64,000 nt of DNA from Reyranella aquatilis (lineage in GTDB: Bacteria > Pseudomonadota > Alphaproteobacteria > Reyranellales > Reyranellaceae), in contig NZ_JAJISD010000001.1 of the NCBI RefSeq assembly GCF_020880995.1, positions 992,001-1,056,000 on the forward strand, in the 5' to 3' direction. A program made the position numbers and the translations under genes. The notes under the pieces are model-generated. The model searched no databases and was not told the DNA's origin. It saw only the letters and a program-made list of their open reading frames with translations. Position 1 is the stretch's first letter; every line of letters begins with the position of its first letter. Positions 26,170 to 37,889 of this stretch are shown here, piece after piece.

Positions 26170-27342
26170 TCAGGCCGTCTCGGCGAACAGCTCGCGGCCG
26201 ATCAGCATGCGGCGGATCTCGCTGGTGCCGGCGCCGATCTCGTAGAGCTTGGCGTCGCGCAGCAGGCGCCCCGTGGGATAGTCATTGATGTAGCCGTTGC
26301 CGCCCAGCAGCTGGATGGCGTCGAGGGCGACCATCGTGGCCTTCTCGGCGGCATAGAGGATCGCGCCGGCCGAGTCCTTGCGCGTGGTCTGGCCGCGGTC
26401 GCAGGCCTTGGCGACGGCATACACATACGCCTTGCAGGCGTTCATCGTCGTGTACATGTCCGCGAGCTTGCCCTGGACCAGCTGGAACTCGCCGATCGCC
26501 TGGCCGAACTGCTTGCGCTCGTGGACGTAGGGAACGACGATATCCATCGCCGCCTGCATGATGCCAATCGGTCCCGCCGCCAGCACGGCGCGTTCGTAGT
26601 CGAGACCGCTCATCAGCACATTGACGCCCTTGCCCACCGCGCCCAGCACGTTCTCCTCGGGGATCTCGCAATCCTCGAAAACCAGTTCACCGGTCGAGGA
26701 GCCGCGCATGCCCATCTTGTCGAGCTTCTGGGCGACCTTGAACCCCTTGCGGTCGGTCTCGACGATGAAGGTCGTGATGCCGCGCGACCCGGCCGCCGGA
26801 TCGGTCTTGGCGTAGACCACGATCACCTGCGCGTCGGGGCTGTTGGTGATCCACATCTTGGTGCCGTTCAGGACGTAGCGGTCGCCCTTCTTCTCGGCCC
26901 TGAGCTTCATCGACACGACGTCGGAGCCGGCGCCCGTCTCGCTCATGGCGAGGCTGCCGACATGCTCGCCGGAGATCAGCTTGGGCAGGAATCGCTTCTT
27001 CTGCTCGTCGGTGCCGGTGCGGCGGATCTGGTTGATGCAGAGATTGGAGTGGGCGCCATAGCTCAGGCCGACGGCGGCGGACGCGCGGCTGACCTCCTCG
27101 ACCGCGATCACATGTTCGAGATAGCCGAGGCCTGCGCCGCCGAATTCCTCCTCGACGGTGATACCATGCAGGCCGAGTTCGCCCATCTTCGGCCAAAGCT
27201 CGCGCGGGAAACGATCGCTCTTGTCGATCTCGGCGGCGATCGGCGCCACCTCGGACGCGGCAAATCGCTGGACCTGGTCGCGCAGCGCATCGGCGGTCTC
27301 GCCCAGGCCAAAATCGAACGGGGGCATCGCGTTGGGGATCAT
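26170..27342 (-). CDS. ivd: acyl-CoA dehydrogenase, isovaleryl-CoA dehydrogenase type
   Basis: FAD enzyme oxidising isovaleryl-CoA to 3-methylcrotonyl-CoA in leucine catabolism, 390 residues. Family blocks: [63 protein letters not shown], and [15 protein letters not shown] carrying the catalytic Glu position that marks isovaleryl-CoA dehydrogenases. [32 protein letters not shown] is split over the substrate/FAD end. AAGAGGATC precedes the ATG. No methylcrotonyl-CoA carboxylase or hydratase follows, so another short branched substrate remains possible. Confidence 0.85.
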   Translation of the reverse strand: MIPNAMPPFDFGLGETADALRDQVQRFAASEVAPIAAEIDKSDRFPRELWPKMGELGLHGITVEEEFGGAGLGYLEHVIAVEEVSRASAAVGLSYGAHSNLCINQIRRTGTDEQKKRFLPKLISGEHVGSLAMSETGAGSDVVSMKLRAEKKGDRYVLNGTKMWITNSPDAQVIVVYAKTDPAAGSRGITTFIVETDRKGFKVAQKLDKMGMRGSSTGELVFEDCEIPEENVLGAVGKGVNVLMSGLDYERAVLAAGPIGIMQAAMDIVVPYVHERKQFGQAIGEFQLVQGKLADMYTTMNACKAYVYAVAKACDRGQTTRKDSAGAILYAAEKATMVALDAIQLLGGNGYINDYPTGRLLRDAKLYEIGAGTSEIRRMLIGRELFAETA

Positions 27343-27447
27343 GATCCTCTTACCTGCTTCATCGTCATCGGCACCGCCCGGCCAGCATTTCTCGAACGTT
27401 GCCTTCCCTGGACGACGATAGCGCGTCCGGGCCGCAGCGGGCCAGTC

Positions 27448-28809
27448 TCAGAGCAGGAAGATCGTCGCCAGTCCGAGGAATGTCAGGAAGCCGGTCACGT
27501 CGGTGACCATCGTGAGGAACACCGTCGAGGACACGGCGGGATCGACGCCGAATTTCTGCAGGCCTAGCGGGATCAGCGACCCGGCGAGCGCGGCGGCCAT
27601 CAGATTGCAGACCATGGCACCCGCAATGACACCGCCCAGCCGCCAGTCGTGGAACACGACGATCACGCCGACAGCGAGCAGAAAGGCGAACAGCAGCCCG
27701 TTCAGGCTCCCCACCACCGCTTCCTTGGCGATGAAACGCATCGCGTTGGCGGCCGTCAGCTCGCCCATCGCCAGCGCGCGCACCGTGACGGTGACGGTCT
27801 GGATGCCCGCGTTGCCGCCCATCGAGGCGACGATCGGCATGAGGGCGGCCAGGATCACGATCTTCTCGATCGTGTCCTCGAACCGGCTGATGACGAAGGA
27901 CGCGACCAGGGCGGTTGCGACGTTGACCAGCAGCCAGGGCGCCCGCAGCCGCGCCGTGGTCACCGTATCGGCATGCATGTCGTCGGAGCCGACGCCGCCC
28001 ATCTTGAGCAGGTCTTCCTCGGCCTCCTCGTCGATCACGTCGACGACGTCGTCGACCATGATCACGCCCTGCAGCCGCCCGTCTTCGTCGACGACCGGGC
28101 ACGAGACCAGGTTCTTGTCGCGGAACACGTGCGCCACTTCGGCCTGGTCGGCCGTGGCGGGCAACGACGGGATGTCGGGGTCTACGATGTCGAAGATCGG
28201 CACCGGGCGCTTGGTGCGCAACATGCGCCCGAGCGGCACCGACCCGCGCAGCCGACCGCTCTCGTCGACGACGAAAATGTCATAGACGTCGTCGGGCAGA
28301 TCGGTCGCTTCTCGGCAGTAGTCGATCACCTGGCCCACGGTCCAACTGTCGGCGACCTTGACCAGCGAGCGCTGCATGAGGCGGCCGGCCGTGTCTTCCG
28401 GATAGGCCAGCGCCCGCTCGATGTCCGCGCGTTCGGCGGCCGGAATTTCCGCCAGGACTTCCTGTCGCTCGTCTTCCGAAAGGTCCTCGAGGATGGTCGC
28501 GGCGTCGTCGGCCTCGAGTTCGCGCGCCGCAGCGGCGATCTCCTTGCTGTCGAGCTGGTCGAGGACGTCCTCGAGCACTTCCTCGTCGAGTTCGGTCAGG
28601 GCCTCGGGATCGAGGTCGCCCTTCAGGATGCCGACGAGCTTGTCGCGCTCGGCTTCCGAAACCTGTTCGAGGATGGAGGCCTGGCCGGTGGCGCTCAGAT
28701 TGGCGAGCAGTCCCCTCGCCTCCTCCGGCCTGTTCTCCGCGAGCGCCGCCTCGACCCGCCGGACGAGTTCCGGCGTCACTTCATCGAGGTGGTCGATCTC
28801 GCCGCTCAT
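27448..28809 (-). CDS. mgtE: magnesium transporter MgtE
   Basis: Mg2+ channel/transporter, 453 residues. Order: N-terminal helical domain of short repeats (about 1-130) ending AYPEDTAGRLMQRSLVKV, two CBS domains (about 130-260) ending DDVVDVIDEEAEEDLLKMGG, then five membrane helices with MPIVASMGGNAGIQTVTVTVRAL, the pore signature. It overlaps maeB by four bases, so transporter and Mg/Mn-dependent enzyme are made from one mRNA. No Mg-sensing leader was recognised ahead of the operon. Confidence 0.95.
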   Translation of the reverse strand: MSGEIDHLDEVTPELVRRVEAALAENRPEEARGLLANLSATGQASILEQVSEAERDKLVGILKGDLDPEALTELDEEVLEDVLDQLDSKEIAAAARELEADDAATILEDLSEDERQEVLAEIPAAERADIERALAYPEDTAGRLMQRSLVKVADSWTVGQVIDYCREATDLPDDVYDIFVVDESGRLRGSVPLGRMLRTKRPVPIFDIVDPDIPSLPATADQAEVAHVFRDKNLVSCPVVDEDGRLQGVIMVDDVVDVIDEEAEEDLLKMGGVGSDDMHADTVTTARLRAPWLLVNVATALVASFVISRFEDTIEKIVILAALMPIVASMGGNAGIQTVTVTVRALAMGELTAANAMRFIAKEAVVGSLNGLLFAFLLAVGVIVVFHDWRLGGVIAGAMVCNLMAAALAGSLIPLGLQKFGVDPAVSSTVFLTMVTDVTGFLTFLGLATIFLL

Positions 28810-31088
28810 CCACGCGATTCCGCGAGGCGCTGCGCCTCGACCACGGCGAGCGCCGTCATGTTGAGGATGCCGCGGGCGGTGACCGACGGCGTGAGCACAT
28901 GCGCGGGAAGGTCGGTGCCCAGCAGGATCGGGCCGATGTGCAGGCCGTCGGCCCCTTCCTTCAGCAGGTTGAAGGCGATGTTGGCGGCATCGAGCGACGG
29001 GCAGACGACGAGATTCGCCACTTCCTTCAGCTTCGAACGCGGAAAGACGCTGTGGCGGATCTCGAGGTTGAGCGCGGCGTCGCCGTGCATCTCCCCGTCC
29101 ACCTCCAGGGTCGGCGCGCGGCTATGCAGGATCTTCACCGCCGCCGCCATCTTCTTGGCCGAGGGATGCTCCGAGCTGCCGAAGCTCGAATGCGAGAGCA
29201 GCGACACGCGGGGTTGGATGCCGAAGCGCAGCACCTCGTCGGCCGCCAGCAGGGTGATCTCCGCCAGGGTCTCCGGATCGGGATCGTAGTTCACGTAGGT
29301 GTCGGCGATGAACAGCGAGCGGGTCGGCATGACCAGCAGGCTGAGCGCCGCCATGTTCTTGACGCCCTCGCGCAGGCCGATGATCTCGCGAACGTGCGCG
29401 AGGTGCGTGCGAAACCGGCCATAGGCGCCGGCAATCATGGCGTCGGCGTCGCCGAGCTTGACCGCCAGCGCGGCGATCAGCGTCGGGCTTGAGCGCACGA
29501 GGTTGCGCGCCGTGGGTTCCGTGACGCCTCGCCGCTCCATCAGCTCGTGGTACGCGCCCCAGTACTTGTCGTAGCGGGGGTCGCTCGACGGATCGACCAG
29601 CTCGACATCGACGCCGGGCTGGAAGCGCAGCCCCAGCCGCTCGGCGCGCCGGCGGACGACCTCGGGACGGCCGATCAGGATCGGCTTGGCGATGCCCTCG
29701 TCGAGGATGATCTGAACCGCGCGGAGCACGCGGTCGTCCTCGCCGGCGCTGAAGATCACGCGCTTGGGATCGGAACGGGCCTGCTCGAAGACCGGGCGCA
29801 TCACCAGGCCGGACTTGAACACGAACTGGCTGAGCTGCTGGCGGTAGGCTTCGAAGTCGGCGATCGGCCGCGTGGCAACGCCGCTGTCCATGGCCGCCTT
29901 GGCGACAGCCGGCGCCAGTTCGACGATCAGGCGCGGATCGAAAGGCTTGGGGATGATCTGGCTGGGGCCGAAGCCGCCGGCCTGCTCGCCGAAGGCGCGG
30001 GCCACGACTTCGGACGGCTCCTTGCGGGCCAGCGCCGCCAGCGCCCGCACGCAGGCGATCTTCATCTCGTCGTTGACAGTGGTCGCGCCGACGTCGAGCG
30101 CGCCGCGGAAGATGTAGGGAAAGCAGAGGACGTTGTTGACCTGATTGGGATAGTCGCTGCGCCCGGTCGCCATGATGGCGTCGTCGCGCACGCCGGCCAC
30201 ATCCTCGGGCGTGATCTCGGGATTGGGATTGGCCAGCGCGAAGATCAGCGGCTTGTCGGCCATGCGCGCGACCATCTCGGGCTTCAGCACGCCGGCGGCG
30301 GACAGGCCGAGGAACACGTCGGCGCCGCCAATCACCTCGCCCAGGGTCCTCGCCTGCGTGTCACGGGCATAGCGCTCCTTCCAGGGGTCCATCAGCTCGT
30401 TGCGACCCTTCCAGACCACGCCGGCGATGTCCGTGACCCACATGTTCTCGCGCGGCAGGCCGAGCTTCTCCAGCACGCCGAGGCACGACAGGGCCGCCGC
30501 CCCCGCGCCCGACACGACGAGCTTCACCTTGGCGATATCCTTGCCGACCAGCGACAGCGCGTTCAGCAGGGCGGCGCCGACGATGATGGCGGTGCCATGC
30601 TGGTCGTCGTGGAACACCGGGATCTTCATCCGCTCGCGCAGCTTCTGCTCGACGTAGAAGCACTCGGGCGCCTTGATGTCCTCGAGATTGATGCCGCCGA
30701 AGGTCGGCTCCAGCGCGGCGACGATCTCGACCAGCTTCTCCTGGTCCAGTTCGGCCAGTTCGAGGTCGAAGACGTCGATGCCGGCGAATTTCTTGAAAAG
30801 GACGCCCTTGCCTTCCATCACCGGCTTCGCAGCCAGCGGGCCGATGGCGCCCAGCCCCAGCACGGCCGTGCCGTTGGTCACGACCGCGACGAGATTGGCG
30901 CGAGCCGTGAGTTCGGCGGCCGTCCCGGGATCACGCACGATTTCGTTGCAGGCGGCGGCGACCCCCGGCGAATAGGCGAGCGAGAGGTCGCGCTGGGTGG
31001 CCAGCGGCTTGGTCGGAACGACCTCGATTTTGCCGGGTCTGGGCAGGCGATGGTATCGGAGCGCGCTTTCGCTGAGTTCATCCGCCAA
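28806..31088 (-). CDS. maeB: NADP-dependent malic enzyme with phosphotransacetylase-like domain
   Basis: Decarboxylates malate to pyruvate and makes NADPH; 760 residues, the long MaeB form. The N-terminal malic domain shows [38 protein letters not shown] (split by a few residues of wording), [20 protein letters not shown] and the Rossmann [27 protein letters not shown] follows. Residues from about 430 form the C-terminal phosphotransacetylase-like domain, which lacks PTA activity in known MaeB and binds acetyl-CoA as regulator. mgtE is translationally coupled downstream; the tRNA-Leu terminator lies just upstream. Confidence 0.95.
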   Translation of the reverse strand: MADELSESALRYHRLPRPGKIEVVPTKPLATQRDLSLAYSPGVAAACNEIVRDPGTAAELTARANLVAVVTNGTAVLGLGAIGPLAAKPVMEGKGVLFKKFAGIDVFDLELAELDQEKLVEIVAALEPTFGGINLEDIKAPECFYVEQKLRERMKIPVFHDDQHGTAIIVGAALLNALSLVGKDIAKVKLVVSGAGAAALSCLGVLEKLGLPRENMWVTDIAGVVWKGRNELMDPWKERYARDTQARTLGEVIGGADVFLGLSAAGVLKPEMVARMADKPLIFALANPNPEITPEDVAGVRDDAIMATGRSDYPNQVNNVLCFPYIFRGALDVGATTVNDEMKIACVRALAALARKEPSEVVARAFGEQAGGFGPSQIIPKPFDPRLIVELAPAVAKAAMDSGVATRPIADFEAYRQQLSQFVFKSGLVMRPVFEQARSDPKRVIFSAGEDDRVLRAVQIILDEGIAKPILIGRPEVVRRRAERLGLRFQPGVDVELVDPSSDPRYDKYWGAYHELMERRGVTEPTARNLVRSSPTLIAALAVKLGDADAMIAGAYGRFRTHLAHVREIIGLREGVKNMAALSLLVMPTRSLFIADTYVNYDPDPETLAEITLLAADEVLRFGIQPRVSLLSHSSFGSSEHPSAKKMAAAVKILHSRAPTLEVDGEMHGDAALNLEIRHSVFPRSKLKEVANLVVCPSLDAANIAFNLLKEGADGLHIGPILLGTDLPAHVLTPSVTARGILNMTALAVVEAQRLAESRG

Positions 31089-31105
31089 AGCTCGTCTCCC
31101 GCCTT

Positions 31106-31147
31106 AAAAACAAAAGGGCCGCCAGTTGGACTTTACCAACAGGCGGC
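31106..31147 (-). terminator. intrinsic terminator of the tRNA-Leu transcript
   Basis: Arms GCCGCC+GTTGG (31118-31129) pair with CCAAC+GGCGGC (31136-31147) around a six-base loop with one mismatch. On the minus strand the stem is followed by CCTTTTGTTTTT. It lies 35 bases beyond the tRNA 3' end and just ahead of maeB, insulating the two. Confidence 0.85.
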
Positions 31148-31181
31148 GACCTCTCGTCTACCTTTTCATTCGAACCGGCGA

Positions 31182-31266
31182 TGGTGCGGCCAAGAAGACT
31201 CGAACTTCCACGCCTCGCGGCACTAGCACCTCAAGCTAGCGCGTCTACCAATTCCGCCATGGCCGC
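31182..31266 (-). tRNA. tRNA-Leu (anticodon GAG)
   Basis: An 85-base class II tRNA with encoded CCA. Acceptor arms GCGGCCA (5' end at 31266) and TGGCCGC pair perfectly; D-loop GAATTGGTAGACGC; anticodon stem CTAGC/GCTAG with loop TTGAGGT, giving GAG (reads CUC/CUU); long variable arm; T arm with TTCGAGTC. Leucine identity also fits the discriminator A and the variable arm. Confidence 0.97.
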
Positions 31267-31355
31267 GCCGGTTCGATGGCGCGGGGGATACCAAATCGCC
31301 TCCCCAGTGGCAAGGCGGGCTTGCACGAAGACCCGGAAGTGCCGATTTTGCGCCC

Positions 31356-32033
31356 ATGAACAGGCCCGAATGGCGCATCGCCGACAGCGCCGTCCCGTAC
31401 GAAGAAGCTCTTGCGGCCATGGAAACCCGTGTAGCCGACATCCGCGCCGGCCGTGCGGGCGAGATGATCTGGCTGCTCGAGCATCCCCCGCTCTACACCG
31501 CCGGGACCAGCGCGCGCCCCCAGGACCTGCTCGAACCCGCACGTTTTCCGGTCCATGTCGCGGGGCGCGGCGGCCAGTACACCTATCACGGGCCCGGCCA
31601 GCGCGTGGCCTATGCGATGCTGGACCTCCGCGCCCGCCGCCAAGACGTGCGCCGCTACGTGTCGGACCTCGAGGAATGGACCATCCGGACGCTGGGCCGC
31701 TTCAACGTGAAGGCCGAGCGGCGGGAGGGTCGCGTCGGCGTCTGGGTCGTCCGGCCGGACAAGCCTCCCCTGCCCGACGGCACGCCGCGCGAGGACAAGA
31801 TCGCCGCCATCGGCGTGCGCATCCGCCACTGGGTGGCCTTCCATGGAATCTCGATCAACGTCGAGCCCGACCTTTCGCACTATGCGGGAATCGTTCCCTG
31901 CGGCATCGCCGACCATGGCGTCACGTCGCTGGTCGATCTGGGGCTGCCGGTGACGCTGGCCGATCTCGACGCGGCGCTGGCCGAGACATTCGACGAAGTG
32001 TTCGGCGCGGTCAGGCCGTCGGCAGCCGCCTGA
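31356..32033 (+). CDS. lipB: lipoyl(octanoyl) transferase
   Basis: Moves octanoate from ACP to lipoyl domains, the first step of lipoate synthesis; 225 residues. Motifs: [31 protein letters not shown], Lys148 in [10 protein letters not shown] and catalytic Cys182 in YAGIVPCGI. Divergent from the tRNA. Its last 23 bases overlap the end of the convergent acyP gene. lipA is not in the window. Confidence 0.96.
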   Translation: MNRPEWRIADSAVPYEEALAAMETRVADIRAGRAGEMIWLLEHPPLYTAGTSARPQDLLEPARFPVHVAGRGGQYTYHGPGQRVAYAMLDLRARRQDVRRYVSDLEEWTIRTLGRFNVKAERREGRVGVWVVRPDKPPLPDGTPREDKIAAIGVRIRHWVAFHGISINVEPDLSHYAGIVPCGIADHGVTSLVDLGLPVTLADLDAALAETFDEVFGAVRPSAAA

Positions 32034-32292
32034 AGTCCGACGGCAGTACGTCGAGATCGACCGACTCGACGTCGACGGCGTCCACCTTGGCGAGTGGCGG
32101 TCCGTGCCGGCAGGCTTCGATCATCTTGCCGACGGCGTCTTCGTCGCCGACGACCAGCGCCTCGACCGATCCGTCCACGCGGTTTCTCACCCAACCCTTG
32201 AGACCGAGCCGCCGCGCGTTGGCCATCGCCCAATCGCGATAGCCCACGCCCTGGACGCGGCCTGTGATGACGAGGCGAGCCTGGAGCGCCAT
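32011..32292 (-). CDS. acyP: acylphosphatase
   Basis: Hydrolyses acyl phosphates such as acetyl phosphate; 93 residues, the standard size. Signature [11 protein letters not shown] (11-21) with catalytic Arg19, and Asn37 in [15 protein letters not shown]. It is the last gene of the pcc operon, four bases after pccA, and overlaps lipB tail to tail. The context suggests nothing specific beyond general acyl-phosphate turnover. Confidence 0.95.
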   Translation of the reverse strand: MALQARLVITGRVQGVGYRDWAMANARRLGLKGWVRNRVDGSVEALVVGDEDAVGKMIEACRHGPPLAKVDAVDVESVDLDVLPSDFRRLPTA

Positions 32293-32296
32293 GCGC

Positions 32297-34381
<2,085 letters not shown>

Positions 34382-34383
34382 GC

Positions 34384-34602
34384 TCACATTCCTTCTTTTC
34401 TGCGATCGAAGAAGCCCTTGGCCCACAGCGAGTGGGCGGCAATCAGGGGCAACCAGACGATGAGGACCCAGAGCCACCAGGGATACTGGCGGCTGACGAT
34501 GAAATTCAGCGGGATGATCACGAGCAGCGCGAGAAGCCCGACCATCAGGTGCTTTCGCACGATCCGGCCGCGCCTCATGCGCTCCTCGGGAGATAGATGC
34601 AC
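34384..34602 (-). CDS. small two-helix membrane protein (hypothetical)
   Basis: Seventy-two residues: a basic N-terminus (RMRRGRIVRKHLM), two hydrophobic segments (about 20-36 and 42-60) joined by SRQYPWW, and a charged C-terminus RRKEGM. It resembles 2TM-domain proteins of unknown function. It lies between pccB (10-base gap) and pccA (2-base gap) and ends within the pccA ribosome-site region, so it is surely cotranscribed. A role with the carboxylase is possible but unproven. Confidence 0.7.
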   Translation of the reverse strand: MHLSPEERMRRGRIVRKHLMVGLLALLVIIPLNFIVSRQYPWWLWVLIVWLPLIAAHSLWAKGFFDRRKEGM

Positions 34603-34612
34603 GTCGTTCCCG

Positions 34613-36145
<1,533 letters not shown>

Positions 36146-36193
36146 CTGAATCTCCGGCCCTCGGTCAGTTTTCGGCCAATAACGCCATCACGT

Positions 36194-37066
36194 CTAGCGG
36201 AGGAATCGCTTCTCGTTGTCCTTCACCGTTCCCATACCCTGCAAATCGAAGACCTCGTCGACGGTGGCGATGCTGGCCTCGACTCCGTGGATTCCGCCAT
36301 CCGCACGGATCTGGGCAAAGGTCCTGCGCATCGCGCCCACCGCGGCGCGGATCGCATGGTTGCCCCAGATCAGGAGCCCGACCTTCTTCAGCTCGCGCAC
36401 GCGTGCCACCGTCATCTGCGGATAGGCGGTCGGCACGAGGGCGATCGGCACTTTCCCGTCCCAAGCCTTGATGAAGGCCTCGATCTCGTCCGGCGTCTTC
36501 TGCTTGGAATGAACAAGGATGAGGTCGGCGCCGGCAGCCTCGTAGGCCCGCGCCCGCTTCAGCGCTTCGTCCTGGCCGAGGCCGGCGATCAGCGCCTCGG
36601 TGCGCGCCACGACGACGAGATCGGGATCGCGCCGCGCCGAACGCGCCGCCTCGATCTTGCCCTGGAACTCCTCGATGCGGACCATGTCCTGGCGCCCGCC
36701 GGCGATCAGGCTGGTCACCTTGGGGAAGCTCTTGTCTTCCATCACGATCGCGCCGACGCCGGCCCTCTCGTACTGCTCCACGGCGTAGAGCACGTTGATG
36801 GCGTTTCCGAACCCGGTATCGATGTCGGCCACGACGGGCAGCCCCGCGCGGTCCACCATGGCCCGCGTCATGTCGAGATGCTGGGTCATCGACACCACGC
36901 TGACGTCCGGCACGCCATACATCGCAGACAGTTCGAAGCCCGAGGCCCAGATCGCGTCGAAACCCGCTTCCGCCGCGAGCATCGCCGACAGGGGGCTGTG
37001 CGCCGCCATCGCCTCGACGACGCCTTTTTCCGCCATGGCCTTCCGCAGCCTGGTGCCCGCTCCCAT
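36194..37066 (-). CDS. PEP mutase/isocitrate lyase superfamily enzyme, probable phosphonopyruvate hydrolase
   Basis: TIM-barrel enzyme of 290 residues. DIDTGFGNAINV supplies the Mg-binding Asp, and the gating loop EDKSFPKVTSL (110-120) has the PEP-mutase EDKxFPK form, not the KKCGH motif of isocitrate and methylisocitrate lyases. PEP mutases have Asn after PK-x; here it is Thr118, the residue I recall for phosphonopyruvate hydrolase of Variovorax, which splits phosphonopyruvate to pyruvate and phosphate. ATG at 37066 follows GAGAGGG; longer frames overlap ATP12. It sits in the pcc unit. Oxaloacetate hydrolase or decarboxylase activity is the main alternative. Confidence 0.8.
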   Translation of the reverse strand: MGAGTRLRKAMAEKGVVEAMAAHSPLSAMLAAEAGFDAIWASGFELSAMYGVPDVSVVSMTQHLDMTRAMVDRAGLPVVADIDTGFGNAINVLYAVEQYERAGVGAIVMEDKSFPKVTSLIAGGRQDMVRIEEFQGKIEAARSARRDPDLVVVARTEALIAGLGQDEALKRARAYEAAGADLILVHSKQKTPDEIEAFIKAWDGKVPIALVPTAYPQMTVARVRELKKVGLLIWGNHAIRAAVGAMRRTFAQIRADGGIHGVEASIATVDEVFDLQGMGTVKDNEKRFLR

Positions 37067-37074
37067 GATCCCTC

Positions 37075-37791
37075 TCAGCCGCGCATCCGCGCGTTTTCCA
37101 GCAATGAAAGAAAGCGCGCACCCGCCGCGATGTCCTGGCGAACGCCCTCGCGCTGCTTTTCCGCCGTCGGATCGTCGCCCCAGCGATCGATCTGGTAAAG
37201 CTCGTCGGTCTGCGCGGCCTGGAAGGCTTCCGCCGCATCGAGACGGCCGTCCGAGACGGCCAGCGCGATCACCACCGAACCGGCCGTGTGGGTGAGGTTG
37301 TAGAGCGCCGACAGCGCCAGATCGCCGTGTGCGGCCACCGCTTCGCGCAGCCGGGCTTTCGCGTCCTCCGGCTGTTCCACGAAACCGATCCCCTCGGCGG
37401 TCACCAGCCGCGCGCCATGACGCTCGGCGGCCCAGTCCAGCAACGGCTGCCAGCGATCCCGCTGCAGCTTCACGAGGCTCTCGGGGGCGGTCGCGCGATA
37501 GCAAAGCAGGTCGGAGCCGGCATACTTCGCGGTGTCGGCAATGACCTCGTTCCGCCGCGAGACGACACGGTCGATGCCGGTGGCCGCGAGGCGCGTGAGC
37601 GGCAGATGCGCGGCATTGATCTCGGCTTTCTCGGGCACCGAAGCCCATTCGGCGGCAATGGCGTCCGCGAGCGCCTGCGTCGGCACCACCAGGGTCGCCT
37701 TCGCGGGCGTACGCATCGGCTTGCCGTCCAGCAGGACGCAGAAACCACCCTCGCCTGCCGCGACACCCGCTTCTTTGTAGAACCGCTTCAT
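37075..37791 (-). CDS. ATP12 family F1-ATPase assembly chaperone
   Basis: Alphaproteobacterial homologue of mitochondrial ATP12, which protects F1 alpha subunits before assembly; 238 residues. Typical blocks: KRFYKEAGVAAGEGGFCVLLDG, RTPAKATLVVPTQALADAIAAEW (near start), MPLTRLA-like HLPLTRLAATGIDRV, YAGSDLLCYRA, and SALYNLTHTAGSVVIALAV. First gene of the ATP12-PPH-pccB-2TM-pccA-acyP unit. Elsewhere in the class it usually follows rluA and a HAD phosphatase; here an AsmA gene takes that place. Confidence 0.92.
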   Translation of the reverse strand: MKRFYKEAGVAAGEGGFCVLLDGKPMRTPAKATLVVPTQALADAIAAEWASVPEKAEINAAHLPLTRLAATGIDRVVSRRNEVIADTAKYAGSDLLCYRATAPESLVKLQRDRWQPLLDWAAERHGARLVTAEGIGFVEQPEDAKARLREAVAAHGDLALSALYNLTHTAGSVVIALAVSDGRLDAAEAFQAAQTDELYQIDRWGDDPTAEKQREGVRQDIAAGARFLSLLENARMRG

Positions 37792-37889
37792 ACAGCTCCC
37801 GGACCACTCACGATGCGAAACCCTTCATCCGGCTGTCGCATCGTGGCGTCGGGATTACACGCCGGGACGGCCTGACGACAAGGGCGGGC

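Noticed and set aside
36194..37066. 2-methylisocitrate lyase, suggested by the neighbouring propionyl-CoA carboxylase genes
   Set aside because: The catalytic KKCGH motif is absent; the loop is of the PEP mutase/phosphonopyruvate hydrolase kind.
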